Notes under the pieces: generated by a model
What the model was told of the DNA's origin: nothing
The model's input: only the letters and a program-made list of their open reading frames with translations
Database searches by the model: none
Assembly: GCA_017163975.1 (NCBI GenBank)
Contig: JAFFSR010000307.1
Coordinates: 1,234,501 to 1,298,500, forward strand
DNA length: 64,000 nt
Source: Anastatus disparis
Lineage: Eukaryota; Arthropoda; Insecta; Hymenoptera; Eupelmidae
Direction of reading: 5' to 3'
Position numbers and translations under genes: made by a program
Shown: positions 11,634-23,522 of the stretch, one piece after another
Position numbering within the stretch: the stretch's first letter is position 1
Layout: each line of letters opens with the position of its first letter

Positions 11634-12280
11634 ATGTCGTCAGATAGTAGTTCTGATTATGTTTCAAGTAGTAATTCAGAATCACAAAGTAATGAAGCGA
11701 ATAATGGTAAAAAAAGACGACTAATTGCAAAAAAAAACTAGAGAAAAACAAAGGAACCCCGATAGTTATAATCGAGCAAAAAGATATGTTATACTTACTT
11801 CAATTCAGTCCACTGGTACATCATATATTTTTTCTAATAGGAGGTCGAGTATATCTGTCTTTTTCTAATTAAAGAATTAATTTTATTACAAAAACTAATA
11901 ATTTCAGCAAAAAATGAAGAGAAAGCCGCATTTCATATCAAAACAAGTAATATCTTCATTGATGAGAAAGAATTAATTTTATCGCTTCGTTTCCAAGAAA
12001 ACCTTGAAAAACTTAAAACACTAAGGTTAGGGTAAACAATTTGGTTTTTCAAGGTTTACTTGAAATCAAAGCAATAAAATTGATTTTTCCTTATCAAAGA
12101 AAATTTTGCTTTTCCTGATACGTGATGCGGCTTTCTTTTTATTTTTTGCTAAAGTTATTAGTTTTTACTAAAAAGTAATTATTTGATTAGAACAGGACAG
12201 AGATACGTTACCTCCTCTTAAATCTTACTACTAGTGAAAATAATCATAATATCTTGATTTCTAATGAATCTGATATGGAA
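11634..12280 (+). pseudogene. Short coding remnant, Ser-rich N-terminus, split by a MITE
   Basis: An ATG at 11634 opens a Ser/Asp/Asn-rich frame (MSSDSSSDYVSSSNSESQS) followed by a basic KKRRL patch, closed by TAG at 11739-11741. A one-base change in the preceding A-run lets a basic reading continue (NPDSYNRAKRY) up to the MITE at 11838; a frame resembling its continuation (LTTSENNHN) follows the MITE to about 12280. Looks like the N-terminal part of a transposase- or DNA-binding-type protein; family not recognised. Broken by frameshift and insertion. Confidence 0.4.
11838..12217. mobile_element. TTAA-type MITE, AGAGAAAGCCGCAT family, copy 2
   Basis: Right flank TTAA 12218-12221; left flank mutated to CTAA (11834-11837). 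Palindromic arms with AAGAGAAAGCCGCATTTC and AAGAAAACCTTGAAAAACTT. Inserted into the coding remnant above. Confidence 0.75.
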
Positions 12281-12650
12281 TAAAATTTTTGTGTTATTAC
12301 TATGTTATAATCAAATTATGTTATTTTAATATAAGTAATCAATTGATGTTAATTTTTAAGAACATTTCTAAAATAATATTTGTTTAAATAAAAAATAAAT
12401 CGGCAATTGGATTCTTTTGCTTTTATTAATAAAAGTTATAATGGCATAAATCCATGAACACTTACAACTTTTAAACTTCTTATAAGAATGAAAATGGCAT
12501 AAGTCACAAATAATGTAATTTATTTTATTACAATAAAAAAATCAAAACAATGCTTTTATGTTTGGGTGAGTTATAAGAAAAAACGTTATAATCTATCAAT
12601 GTAATTCACTATAATTATAAAAAACTTCCTCCTGATTTTTTTATTGATTG
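12222..12650. other. AT-rich intergenic
   Basis: Apart from the end of the coding remnant, only AT-rich sequence with stops in every frame. Confidence 0.4.
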
Positions 12651-14437
12651 CCCACACAACATGGAATATTTATGGAAGCTCCCTGGAATATTAGCACGGA
12701 AGATTTGAAATATTTTAGGAATCTTCCATGGAATATTTCTGTAATATTCGTATATCCTTGATTCTTCCTACATTGGAATATTCCATGGAATATTCCTGAA
12801 AGATTCCAAGAATATTTCATTGGAAGATTTAGGACGTCTCAGATCTTTCATTAAAATATTTCAGGAATATTTCATGAAATATTTCTGCAAGATGCATGAA
12901 CATTCATGGAAGATTTCCGGAATATTGGAACGGAAGATTTAAAACATTTTATGAACCTTTCATGGAATATGCACGAAAGATTTAAAGAATCTTTCATGAA
13001 ATATTCTATAAAATATTTCTGGAAAATTTTAGAAATCTATCGTAAAATATTCAGTGGAATATTTATGGAAGATTCGCAGAATATTGGCACGGAAGATTTG
13101 AAATATTTTAGGAATCTTCCATGAAATATTCCCTTAATATTCGTATGTCCTTGATTCTTCCTACATTGGAATATTCCATACAATATTCTTGAGAGATTTC
13201 AAGAATATTTCAATGGGAGGTTTGGGTAATCTCTCATCGTTCATGAAATGTTCCTGGAAGATTTTTGGAAGATGTGAAATGCTGTGAGGGGATAGTCTAT
13301 ATATTATATAATAACAAATTGAACTTATACATAAATACATATACGCATACATAAACATTTAGTTATAAAATCGCATTTACATATTCGCTTCGACTTTACA
13401 CATCAAAGCGCCGATACCCTTTCGCTTATATAGTAAGTGAGGTATTTTCCAACCGCTTGAGGATAAAACTCCCATTTAACGAACATCCCCCTATCGGCGT
13501 CACTGGAAACCTCCCGTAACGTTCCGCGCAATCTTCCAACAAAAACTTTATGGAGTCATTCTAGAATCTTTCATGCAATATTCCAGTGGAAGATTACTTA
13601 AATCTTTCTGTGAAATATTTCGTGGAATATTTCTGGAAGATTTATGTAATATTCCGCTGTACGATTTTAAAGTTTATCGGAATCTTTCAGCGAAATATTT
13701 ATATAATCTTCCTGAAATCTTTCATGAAATATTTCATCGGAAGATTACTGTAATCTTTGCGTGAAATATTTCATGGAATATTTACGGAAGATTTATGTAA
13801 TATTCCGCTGTACGATTTAAAAGTTCTTCGGAATCTTCCAGTGAAATGTTTATGGAATCTTTCTGAAATCTTTCATGAAATATTCCATTGGAAGATTACT
13901 TAAATCTTTCTGTGAAATATTCCGTGGAATATTTATGGAAGATTTATGTTATATTCCACTGTACGATTTTAAAGTTCTTTGGAATCTTCCAGTGAAATGT
14001 CTTTCATGAAATATTCCACTGGAAGGTTACTTAAATCTTTTCGTGAAATATTTCGTGAAATATTTATGGAAGATTTATGTTATATTCCACTGTACGATTT
14101 TAAAGTTTTTCGGAATTTTCCAGTGAAATGTTCATGGAATCTTCCTGGAATCTTCCAAGAAATATTTCACTGGAATATTCCATAAACATTACATGGAATA
14201 TTTCATGAAATATTTCAGAAATCTTCTGTGAATATTTCATGGAATATTTAGAAAAAGTTTTTGAACATTCCTTTGAAATATTCCTGAAATATTCCTGGAA
14301 GCTTTCAATGTAAGATTCCAGTGGAATATTTTGAAATATTCCGTGGAGACTTTCAATAATCTGCATGGAAGGTTCCATTGAAATATTCCAGTGGAATAAT
14401 TCGAAATATTTCAGTGAAATCTTCCATGCCGTGTGGG
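12651..14437. mobile_element. 1.8-kb fold-back element, CCCACACRRCATGGAA ends, GGAATATTCC word arrays
   Basis: Starts CCCACACAACATGGAA, ends TTCCATGCCGTGTGGG, a near-perfect mutual inverse. The arms are runs of GGAATATT, GGAAGATTT and their complements. The centre (about 13300-13540) is AT-rich with a GC-richer ~150 bp module shared with the element at 17033-20930. A diverged piece of the left arm recurs at 56396-56805. The many 60-90 aa frames (MEDFRNIG..., MKYSTGRL...) are translations of the word repeats. No transposase seen. Confidence 0.7.
13365..13515 (+). ncRNA. Candidate structured module, copy E
   Basis: GC-richer than its surroundings. CGCCGATA (13409-13416) pairs perfectly with TATCGGCG (13492-13499). 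Inside: hairpin CGCTTA-TATAG-TAAGTG (13423-13439), a weaker GGT/ACC hairpin, and GGA (13461-13463) opposite TCC (13470-13472), then ATCCCCC. Preceded by CGCATTTACAT, as in copy F. Whether it is transcribed is unknown; strand given as read. Confidence 0.4.
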
Positions 14438-14804
14438 TGATAACTTTAACATCGAAGATCTCGAAAATAGAAGTATGTGACTTATGCCACTCTCATTCTA
14501 ACCCACACACATGTCGGATAATAGTCATCTTAAGAAGAAAAATATATGATTAGAAAATAAAAATTTACCGAATTGTTATTTGTATTTAGGATAAAAAATC
14601 TGTCTTGAAGAAAGACATATTTTAGGTGGAGAATAATTCATTAGAATTAAAAAATAAATGAGAAAATGATTATTTTTAATTTTTAGAAAAATTTACGTTA
14701 AAGTAACTATCGAAGTTTACAGTATCATCAGAAAAAAATTCGTGTAAATTTGATTTTTTTAGTGAATGAATACTACCCTACCCCTAAGTCTCTCACTCTC
14801 CATT
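14438..14804. other. AT-rich intergenic
   Basis: No gene, repeat pair or RNA recognised. Confidence 0.4.
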
Positions 14805-14808
14805 TTAA

Positions 14809-15182
14809 GGAGATGTAAAACGGACACTACACCTGTACTTATAGATATTAGCTTACTTTCTATTTTATTGCTGAATTTTCAGAAAAGAAATGCATTAGCT
14901 TGTATTATGTACCATGATGATTATTTTGATAAGTTTTCAAATAAATTCATTCATTAGCTTTTAAGATATTTGGATTCCTGCACAAAATTGAAAAATTTTA
15001 ATAAATAATTTTGGAACCCAAAATTCTCAATAACTAATGAATGAATTAAATTAAAAATTTAACTGAATAATCTTCATGGTACATACTACAACTTAATGCA
15101 TTTTTTTATTGAAAATTTTGCTATGGAATGTAAAGATAGTAAATATTTATGAGTACAGATGTAGTGTCCATTTTACATCCCC
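14809..15182. mobile_element. TTAA-flanked MITE, GGAGATGTAAAA family, copy 1
   Basis: TTAA at 14805-14808 and 15183-15186. Ends GGAGATGTAAAACGGACACT and inverse; arms contain AAATAAATTCATTCATTAG. Non-coding; the 63-aa frame at 14766 is the left arm. Right TTAA is shared with the next MITE. Partial relatives at 18936 and 59072. Confidence 0.85.
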
Positions 15183-15186
15183 TTAA

Positions 15187-15576
15187 GAGGCAGCCGTATA
15201 GCTCTGTCCTTGCCTAATCTAGCTTTTTGTTATAATTATTAAATTGAATATTTGTATACAAAAGTAAAGGCAGAGCCCAATAGATTTAAAAACGAGCAAT
15301 CGATTCTATTCTATAAAAAAATATAAAATTTTCATTAGTTTTCGAGTGAAGTCTGAAACGGAAAGACAATTGAACTTAACTTACCGAATTCGACTGTTTT
15401 TCCGTTTCAGACTTCATTCGAAAACTAATGAAAATTTTATATTTTTTTATAGAATAGAATCGATTGCTCTTCTTTAAATCTATTGGGCTCTGCCTTAACT
15501 TTTGTGCAAAAATATTTAATTTATTAATAATAACAAAAATTTGGATTAGACAAGGACAGAACTATACGGCCGCCTC
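15187..15576. mobile_element. TTAA-flanked MITE, GCCGTATAGCTCTGTC family, copy 2
   Basis: TTAA at 15183-15186 and 15577-15580. Uninterrupted member of the family seen at 10265: arms carry GCAGAGCCCAATAGATTTAA, CGATTCTATTCTATAAAAA and AGTCTGAAACGGAAA with inverse copies. Confidence 0.9.
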
Positions 15577-15580
15577 TTAA

Positions 15581-16960
15581 GTCAGACTCTTAGATAAAGA
15601 TAAATTTAGACCACACTAGTATTATTTTGATTTATCTTTATTTTATGAAACATAATTTGTAACAAATCGCATAGTGACAGAGAACTCATAATAAACTACA
15701 CAAAATAATTTTATTCGCTTGACATGAGAATGCACAATAATTAGATTTGAGCAGAGAATTTATAATGAATCACGCAAAATAATCTTATTTTGGATCAGAA
15801 GTTGCTCCTTTATCCCACTTTCAAAAACAATATTTTTTCAAAAAATTAATATTTTTTAAAAAAATTAATATTTTTACAAAAATAAAATAGGTACGTGTTC
15901 TTTGTATCTTTCTCTATTAAGCGATGTATAATATCACCTTTTTAACTTTCTAAGTTTACTCAAGAATATCATGATCAAATCGGGATTAGACCATATTTAT
16001 CTTAATGGTATTAGCTGAGCGTATGAAAACTTTTTATGTCGCATCATTATGTAAATCGATCGTAATTTTACATACCAATTTTGACATAAAAACATTGGTC
16101 TTATGAATATAAATGATCCAATATTCTCTATACTAATAGTACAATCGAGCTACTCCATTATTTAAAAAATTACAACCTTTTTCGTTGTTTTTTACATTTT
16201 TTATTAGTTGAATAAGAAATGAAACTATTAACTATTCCATCAGCCTTTTCTTGAATAATTTCATTATTGATAAGATGTTGGTGAGTAATATAAAAACGTT
16301 TTGGCCGTTTTGGGAAACAAACTTCCCCAGTTCTCTTCAGGCAAAAATATATAATAATTTATAATTAATGAGATTTCAAATAAACTGTTAAAAAAATTTT
16401 TGTACATTGTGACGCAACTCACCCATCTAAGGCAAACGTCAAACTTATTTGCTATGAGCAAAATAATTATAATAGTATAGGAAATTAGTCAGTGCTATCT
16501 GCAGACGAAGCTTTAAACTCTCCTCTCGTTTGCGTTTAAGTACTACGTTTGCATCGTACTAAAAATACTGAATTTCAATCATTTTTACCTTAATTTGAAT
16601 TGCACAGAAAAATACTTGATAAAAAAATGATTTGCTTTAATATCTACTACAAAATTACATAATAATCGATCACTTGAAGTTTACTTTTGATACATTAAAT
16701 TACTGTTAAAATATTCGTTTTAAACTTATAAATATAGGTATAATATTATAATAATATAGATATAGTTGGCTGCGCAGAAAGCGTACGCGTTCGGTAATAA
16801 TCGTCAGTGATCATATTTAGCAGAATACATTACTCAATGAGTCTTCATTAACGTAGATTTTAGAAAGTTTTTTTAATTAAGAGCATACACATATTTTTGT
16901 CAATCACATAAGCACTTCATATTCATTGAAATTAGATTTTAATATTCAGTAATTTAAATA
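15581..16960. other. AT-rich intergenic, no gene recognised
   Basis: A minus-strand frame (16264-16461; contains ENWGSLFPKTAK) has no recognisable family and no supporting neighbours. No paired repeats found. Confidence 0.4.
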
Positions 16961-17824
16961 AGATGGAAACGTTCATAAATAGTGCCTATCATATACAGAT
17001 AAATAAAGAGCGCAGTTTTGATGTCACTAGATCCCACATAGCACCAAAGCTTCCAGGAAGCTTCCAGGAAGCTTCCATAAAAGGTTCGGAAACTTACCGT
17101 AAGCTTCCATGTAAGCTTCCTGGAAGCGTCAAATGTCCCGCGCACTTTTCATTCAAAAAGATTCAATGGAAGCTTCCAGAAAGCTTCCTTGGAAAAAATC
17201 AGTAAGTTTCCATGGAAGCTAGCATAAAGGTCTTTTTGAATCTTACAAGAAGTTCCCAAGGAAGATTGCCGCAAGGTTCCAAAAGTACTTCATGGAAGCT
17301 TCCACGGAATAATGCAAAAAGCTTACATGCAAGCTTCCGTGAAAGCTTCAATTAAAGCTTCCTGGAAGCGTAAAATGTCCCGCGCACTTTTCTTTCAGAA
17401 AGATTCAATGGAAGATTCCAGGAAGCTTCCATGGAAGAAATCAGTAAGCTTCCATGGAAGCTAGTATAAAAGCCTTTTGAATCTTAAAAGAAGCTTTCAA
17501 GGAAGGTTGCCGTAAGGTTCTAAAAATACTTCATGGAAGCTTCCATAAAAAATGCTAGAAGCTTCCAGGATGATTCCAGTGTAAGGTTCCTGGAGGCTTT
17601 GGGGAAGTCAACAATTCAAATATCATTTGGTTAATTTTATCCTTTTTCACCGTTTGAAAGGTATTGTGTTACGATTCTGTTCAACATTCTATTTTTCATT
17701 TTATATTTTATAAATTTTTGCTATGCAAAACACATATTTACTTACAACATACTATTTTATATACTATTATATCATATTTATACTTCAATACATATTCACA
17801 TATATTAGGATTTACGTATAATTA

Positions 17825-17972
17825 TAAAGACGCATTTACATTTTTAGGGCCGACGCTGTGGGTACATACTCAAAACCGCCAACGTTCGACTTATATAGTA
17901 AGTGTGGTATCATTTCACCACTTAGGGACAAAACGCCCATTCAACGCGTATCCCCTTGTAGGCGTAACTGCG
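17825..17972 (+). ncRNA. Candidate structured module, copy F
   Basis: Aligns with copy E from CGCATTTACAT through CTTATATAGTAAGTG, CCCATT, ATCCCC and GGCGT. Closing stem CGCCAAC (17877-17883) with GTAGGCG (17958-17964); hairpins ACTTA-TATAG-TAAGT (17889-17903), GTGGT/ACCAC (17904-17921) and GGG/CCC (17925-17938). A box-B-like GTTCAATTC lies just downstream (18010-18018) but no tRNA fold accompanies it. Confidence 0.4.
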
Positions 17973-18935
17973 AATCGAAGGTGACGGACTTGTATGGTAT
18001 CTGTCGGTAGTTCAATTCCCGACTAAACATAATTTTTTTTTCTTATAAATTATGTTGCACATGTATATGTTCATGTACCTACGTATTATTCACACACAAA
18101 CATTTTCATACTATCTGAAGTCAAAAAATTCATTTTATATAGATTTTAAAATAAATTTATTTCAAAAAACTTAAATAAATATTACAATACTCTTTCTTAA
18201 AACTTTATTCACTTAAAGACTTTTCTTTAAAAAAGCAAAAAAATGTTTTGTGTGCTTATTTACTAACTTAAATTAATATTAAAAGAAATTTTTTATCTAA
18301 AGTTATACAATCATAGAAACTTTTAATCATTTAATTTGTAATCTGTTTTATTCGTATTCATATAATAATCCGATATTAATTTTTAATATTAAAAAGAATA
18401 TCTTTATACATTAATTTAACAAAAAAGACTATATTTTTAATTTATAAAATTAATAAGAGATTATTATATAAATACGGAAAAAGCAGATTACAAACTGAAT
18501 GAACTAATTTTTATAATTATGTAACTTTGGGTAAAAATTTTTTATTACTATTGATTTTTAGTTAGTAAAAGAACACAAAATATTATGCTTTTTGAGGAAA
18601 AATCTTTTATTTGATAAAAGTCATGTATTCAAAACATTGTAAAGATATTTAGACTTTGTAATTAATTTATTTAATTTATAAAATTTTATTAAATTAACGA
18701 CTTTCTCTTAAAAAAAAACATATTTGTGTTCTTTTTTATTAATCAAAATCAATAACAATGACAATTCTTTATCGAAAGCTATACACAATTATAAAAAATT
18801 TTTAATCATTTAAAATGTAACATGTTTTACTTCATATTTAAATAATTTACCATAAATTTTGTAAATTAAAAAGAATATGAGACATTAATTTAATAGAAAA
18901 AAAGACAATATTTTTAATCTATAAAATTAAATTAA

Positions 18936-19235
18936 CGTAAGGCAGACACTACACCTGTACACATAAATATTGCCTGAATTTTCATTTTATTATAAAATTT
19001 TAGAAAAAAAAGTGCATTAGCTTATAGTATGTATCATGAAGATTATTCTATGAATCTTATAAATAAATTCATTTATCAGTTATTTAGAATGTTGAAGCCC
19101 AATGATGTATATAAAAATTATTCGATTTCGTACCAGGAATACAAAATTTCTATTAACAAGGGAATAGATTTATTTAAAAGTTCAACTGAATAATTTTCAT
19201 GATATTTACTACAAACTAATTTATTTTTTTTCTGA
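18936..19235. mobile_element. Partial MITE, GGAGATGTAAAA family
   Basis: TTAA at 18932-18935, then a degraded left end and GGCAGACACTACACCTGTAC, followed by arms similar to 14809-15182. The right end is lost where the sequence passes into the tandem units at about 19240. Confidence 0.6.
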
Positions 19236-19239
19236 AACT

Positions 19240-20900
19240 TTGCAATAACTTTCCGTGAACATTAATATATCCTTCCTGTAATATTCTGTGAAAAGCTGCA
19301 AAAAGTTTGAATAGAATTTTCCGCAAAATGTTACTGCAAGCTTCCTGCAAAATGTAGAGTAATCTTCCAAATAATATTCGGATATAACTTTTCGGAAGCT
19401 TACTGGAAGCTATCTTGTAATATTCCATTTGGCCTCCATGGAATATTACATTTAAGCTTCCCTGAACCTTCCATAAGGCTTACATAAAAGATTCCTATGG
19501 AAGCTTCCAGAAACTTTCATTTAGCTTTCGGGAAGCTTACAGAGAATCTTCCTGATAAGTTACTGGCAACCTTTCGTAAATATTGAAATATTCTTCCTGT
19601 AACATTCCGTTGAAAGCTGCAGGAAGTTTGAATGGAATCTTCCACAAAATATTACTGGAAGCTTCCTGCAAGATATATTGCAATCTTCCAAATAACATTT
19701 CTGTAATATTGCATGTAATCTTTTTGGAAGCTTACTGAAAGCTATTTCATAATGTTCCATTTAGCCCTCATGGAATATTACATGTAAGCTTCTCTGAACC
19801 TTCCGTAAAGCTTACATGAAAGATTCCAATGAAAGCTTCCCGAAACTTTCATTTAGATTTCGGGAAGCTTACAGGGAATTTCCCTGACAAGTTACTGGTA
19901 ACCTCCTGTAAACGTTGAAATATTTTTCTTGTAACATGCCGTGGAAGGCTGCAGGAAGTTTGCATGGAATCTTCCACAAAATATTACTGGAAGCTTCCTG
20001 CAAGACATAAAGTAATCTTCCGAATAACGTTTCTCTAATGTTGCATGTAATCTTTCCGGAAGCTTACAGGAAGCTATTTTGTATAGTTTCATTTAGCCCT
20101 CATGGAATATTACATGTTAGCTTCTCTGAACCTTCCGCAAAGCTTATATGAAAGATTCCAATGAAAGCTTCCCGAAACTTTCATTTAGCTTTCGGGAAGA
20201 TTACAGGGAATCTTCCTGACAAGTTACTGGTAACCTTCTGTAAACATTGAAATATTTTTCTTGTAACATACCGTGGAAAGCTGCAGGAAGTTTGAATGGA
20301 ATCTTCCACAAAATATTAATGGAAGCTTCCTGCAAGAAATCTTCCGTATAACGTTTCTGTAATGTTACATAAAATCTTTTCGGAAGCTTACTGGAAGCTA
20401 TTTCGTAATGTTCCACTTAGCCCTCATGGAATATTACATGTTAGCTTTCCTGAACCTTCCGTACAGTTTACATGAAAGATTCCAATGAAAGCTTCTCGAA
20501 AATTCCATTTAGCTTTCGGGAAACTTACAGGGAATCTTCCTGATAAGTTACTGGCAACCTTTCGTAAATATTGAAATACTCTTCCTATAACATTCCGTTG
20601 AAAGCTGCAGGAAGTTTGAATGGAATCTTCCACAAAATATTACTGGAAGCTTCCTGCAAGATATATTGCAATCTTCCAAATAACATTTCTGTAATATTGC
20701 ATGTAATCTTTTTGGAAGCTTACTGAAAGCTATTTCATAATGTTCCATTTAGCCCTCATGGAATTTTACATGTAAGCTTCCCTGAACCTTTCGTAAAGCT
20801 TATATGAAAGATTTCAATGGAAGCTTCTCGAAACTTTCATTTAGCTTTCGGGAAGCTTGCTAGAAGCTTACATTGGAATCTTTCTCGAATCTTTTGATGG
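19240..20900. repeat. Five ~332-bp tandem units of GGAAGCTTCC words
   Basis: The landmark TTCCATTTAGCCCTCATGGA, or a variant of it, recurs at about 19423, 19755, 20087, 20411 and 20743, giving spacings of 332, 332, 324 and 332. Units contain short palindromes such as GGAAGCTTCC and GGAAGCTTAC. Confidence 0.85.
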
Positions 20901-21513
20901 AAGCTTCCCGAATCTTCCGTGCTATGTGGGATATCATCTCGGTATCGCTCATAGCAACTACTAAGTGCACGGTGGTTCTCAAGTAATTTTGACCATGAAG
21001 TTTTTGCACCTTAAATTTTCTTTCTGGATATGATTCTAGGCACATTTAGAATCCAATTTCAACAAAAACCAAAATTGAAGAATGAGTACTTTTTTATTTA
21101 TTCAAATTTTTTTTTTTATATAAATGTTTTTTATAAAAAGAATTTTGTTATTGATAATTTATAAGCTTAATTTTTTGAATGCCGTTTCCAAATATAATTA
21201 TAAATTATTTACATGTTTTAAGCAAATATCATCGTAAATATATTCAGGGAAATCTAAAGTTATGTAACAATGTAAGTGTAACGTTAAAATTAAGATTTTT
21301 TTCTGTAAAACATCACAGTGATAAAGACTATGAGTAATGATAGGTTTTTAAATTATTAAAAGACGTCATTTGAAGTAACTGCAATTAGAAACAGGGTACT
21401 TGGACTCTTTTAGGCTTTTTCCAATTTTCTTACTTCGGAAGTTTTTTGGGAACTATTTTTCATTAAAGTAATTCATTTCCGTAATAATTCTCACGTACTT
21501 AGCTTCATTTTAA

Positions 21514-21745
21514 AAGTCGGTCGTATAGCTCTGTCCTCGTCTAATCAAAATTTTCGTTATAATTAATGAATTAAATATTTTTATACAAATGTAGGGGCTA
21601 AGCGCTGTAGAACAAGAAACGAGCAAAGGATTTAATTCTATGAAAAACTATAAAATTTTCATTATTTTCCGAGTATAGTCCGAAACGGAAAAAATAAAGT
21701 AAAGTTTTTTTAGATTAGACAAGGACAAAGCTATACGGCCGACCC
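21514..21745. mobile_element. TTAA-flanked MITE, GCCGTATAGCTCTGTC family, internally deleted
   Basis: TTAA at 21510-21513 and 21746-21749. Subterminal CTGTCCTCGTCTAATC on the left and its counterpart on the right are kept, but much of one arm is missing, leaving 232 bp. Confidence 0.8.
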
Positions 21746-21749
21746 TTAA

Positions 21750-22207
21750 TTTGTACCGTCCAAAAATTACATCTCAATAATTTGCACCTCTTAGAAAAAT
21801 GAAAAAATTGTGAAAATATTGAGATGTCGAAAATTTGAAATACTTAATACGATAGCAGCGCACTACGAAGTGGTAGATTTTGATAGTATACTTTTGGAGA
21901 GACTCACCCCCACCAGTGGAGTTTCGCGATCTGTATCATCGACCGTGTATGCTCGAATTTATAGTCAACACTCAACACTTAGCACTTAGCTTACATGTAT
22001 CAAACATCATTCTATCTAACTCTACTTCCATCAGAAAAACAAGGATAGAATGATGTTCGCATAAGTAACTACATTGCTTAAATATATGTGAATTTATGTA
22101 TAAAAAAAAATTTCTAGATTTAATAAACATATATACTGTTTTTAATAAAAAGTTTATATTTAATAAGTAATTTAATAACTAGTAAGTACTAAAAATTAAA
22201 TGTGTTC
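21750..22207. other. Intergenic with a small hairpin
   Basis: ACATCATTCTATC (about 22005) pairs with GATAGAATGATGT (about 22045) around TCTACTTCCATCAGAAAAAC. The first ~45 bp (TTTGTACCGTCCAAAAATTAC...) resemble 41812-41868 inverted. No gene. Confidence 0.4.
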
Positions 22208-22548
22208 AATTGGGTCTTTGCATGGAAATTTTTTTTTGAATCCATTATATCCGTTATTTAAAAAAAGAAAAAATAAAAGACACGTATTTTTTCTTATATC
22301 ATAAAAATGAAAACTCAAAGAGATAGAGACAGTTAAAATTTTGTGACGTCACGGTTGTTTTAGCAATTGTGACGTCATATACATTGACGCTATATCTATA
22401 TATATATATATATCAAAATTGTATTAATTTCTACCAGCTATAACTTTTGCAATTCATCATATTTTAAAAAACAAAAAGATACGGGTCTTTTATTTTTTCA
22501 TATTCTACCTGACGGATATAATGCATTTTTTCATGCAAGGACCCAATT
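22208..22548. mobile_element. MITE with AATTGGGTC ends
   Basis: AATTGGGTCTTTGCATG at the left and CATGCAAGGACCCAATT at the right; the similarity continues inward for about 90 bp (ATTATATCCGT, AATAAAAGAC). The centre has two TGTGACGTCA sites and a short (TA)n. No convincing duplication. Confidence 0.65.
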
Positions 22549-22639
22549 ATCTATTTTGTTCTTGTTAGAAATATAAATTTTTAGCTTTATAAATTCTTTT
22601 TTATGTTTATTAGATTTTTTAAAGAATTATTAGCTTTTA

Positions 22640-23384
22640 ATGGCTTCTGATCAACAAAATTTAAAATTATCGGACATTAAAGAAAATCTAATTTCAAATT
22701 TTTATGAAAATTATTTACCATCTAACCTAGATGTTATGAAAAGGCTATAGTACAAAATTAAAAATGATAAACTTAATGTAGTCAATGGTATTAAAGTCGT
22801 AATAAAGGAGGTGATAAATATATGGGAAAAATCATTAATAAAAGCAAAAAAATTCAATCATTGTTGTAAAAAACTAAAAAAATTTACGACTTTTATGCAG
22901 AAGTTAGAAAATTCCAAGACAAACAAAGTAAAATAGTCAATGATTTTTTAATGGAAATGCGTGATGTATTTGACATTTCCCAATATTATTCTATCAAAAT
23001 ACTAGGCTAAATGAGTGATCAAATGAAAAAAGAGTTCCTCGCTAAACCAGTAGAATATATACAAACTAAGATAATTTCTATTGGAAGTAAAAACGTAATA
23101 GGTAAATGTTGTACTTATAATTTGTCAAAATTTAATTGTTAATCCATTTTTCTTTATATAATTACATTTTATTGCAGATAAAGATATTTTCGTTCAAGAA
23201 AATTTTGAAATACTTGTCCAATCTCTAGCTTTAGAACCGATCGAGCCAGAATTAAAACTGAGTCAATCATTTAGCGAAAAGACAACAATAAGTGAATGCG
23301 AATATGCTATCATGACTCGTACAGCCTATGATCCTGGTTATAGTCACAAGGAAAATATTGACTCAAAAACCAATATAATGACGA
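22640..23384 (+). pseudogene. 5' exons of a transposon-associated protein family (degenerate)
   Basis: Exon 1 (22640-23101) starts at ATG and has the conserved LPSNLDVMKRL block and a Lys-rich KKLKKF segment, then in another frame FQDKQSKIVNDF ... DVFDISQYYS, as in a family of uncharacterised, probably transposon-derived proteins common in aphids, some wasps and Hydra (family memory). It has a TAG after MKRL, a frameshift and another stop. A 76-bp intron with GTAAAT / TTGCAG borders (23102-23177) leads to exon 2 (23178-23384), which ends AYDPGYSHKENIDSK... before GTAAGT. The rest of the family's protein is encoded at 36521-38720. Confidence 0.6.
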
Positions 23385-23522
23385 GTAAGTATTTTTTGCA
23401 ATCATCAATGCGTATAATCTTGAAATAATTGTCAAAAAATTATTTTTTCCTTGAATTTCAATTAACTCAAAAATATTTACATACTTTATACATATATGAC
23501 ATTATGGTGTTATATGTATTTT

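Larger units (their letters stand above)
17033..20930. mobile_element. 3.9-kb fold-back element, CCCACATAGCAC ends, GGAAGCTTCC word arrays
   Basis: Left end CCCACATAGCAC at 17033, right end GTGCTATGTGGG at 20930. Left arm (17050-17600) is GGAAGCTTCC-type words; right arm (19240-20900) is the same words arranged as ~332-bp tandem units. The AT-rich centre has the GC-richer module (17825-17972) and a partial MITE at 18936. Ends and module relate it to 12651-14437. The minus-strand 60-70 aa frames are translations of the tandem units. No transposase. Confidence 0.65.

Noticed and set aside
13381..13530. Hammerhead ribozyme in the GC-richer module
   Set aside because: The required CTGATGA core is absent, so the module is reported only as a candidate structure.
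12906..14553. Several 60-90 aa ORFs
   Set aside because: Translations of GGAATATT/GGAAGATTT words in both orientations.
18000..18030. tRNA-like T-arm (GTTCAATTC flanked by GTCGG/CCGAC)
   Set aside because: Only a box-B match; no A box, acceptor stem or cloverleaf could be drawn.
19240..20900. CRISPR-like array
   Set aside because: Spacing is 332 bp with related sequence between landmarks; the window is eukaryotic, and the units are tandem repeats.
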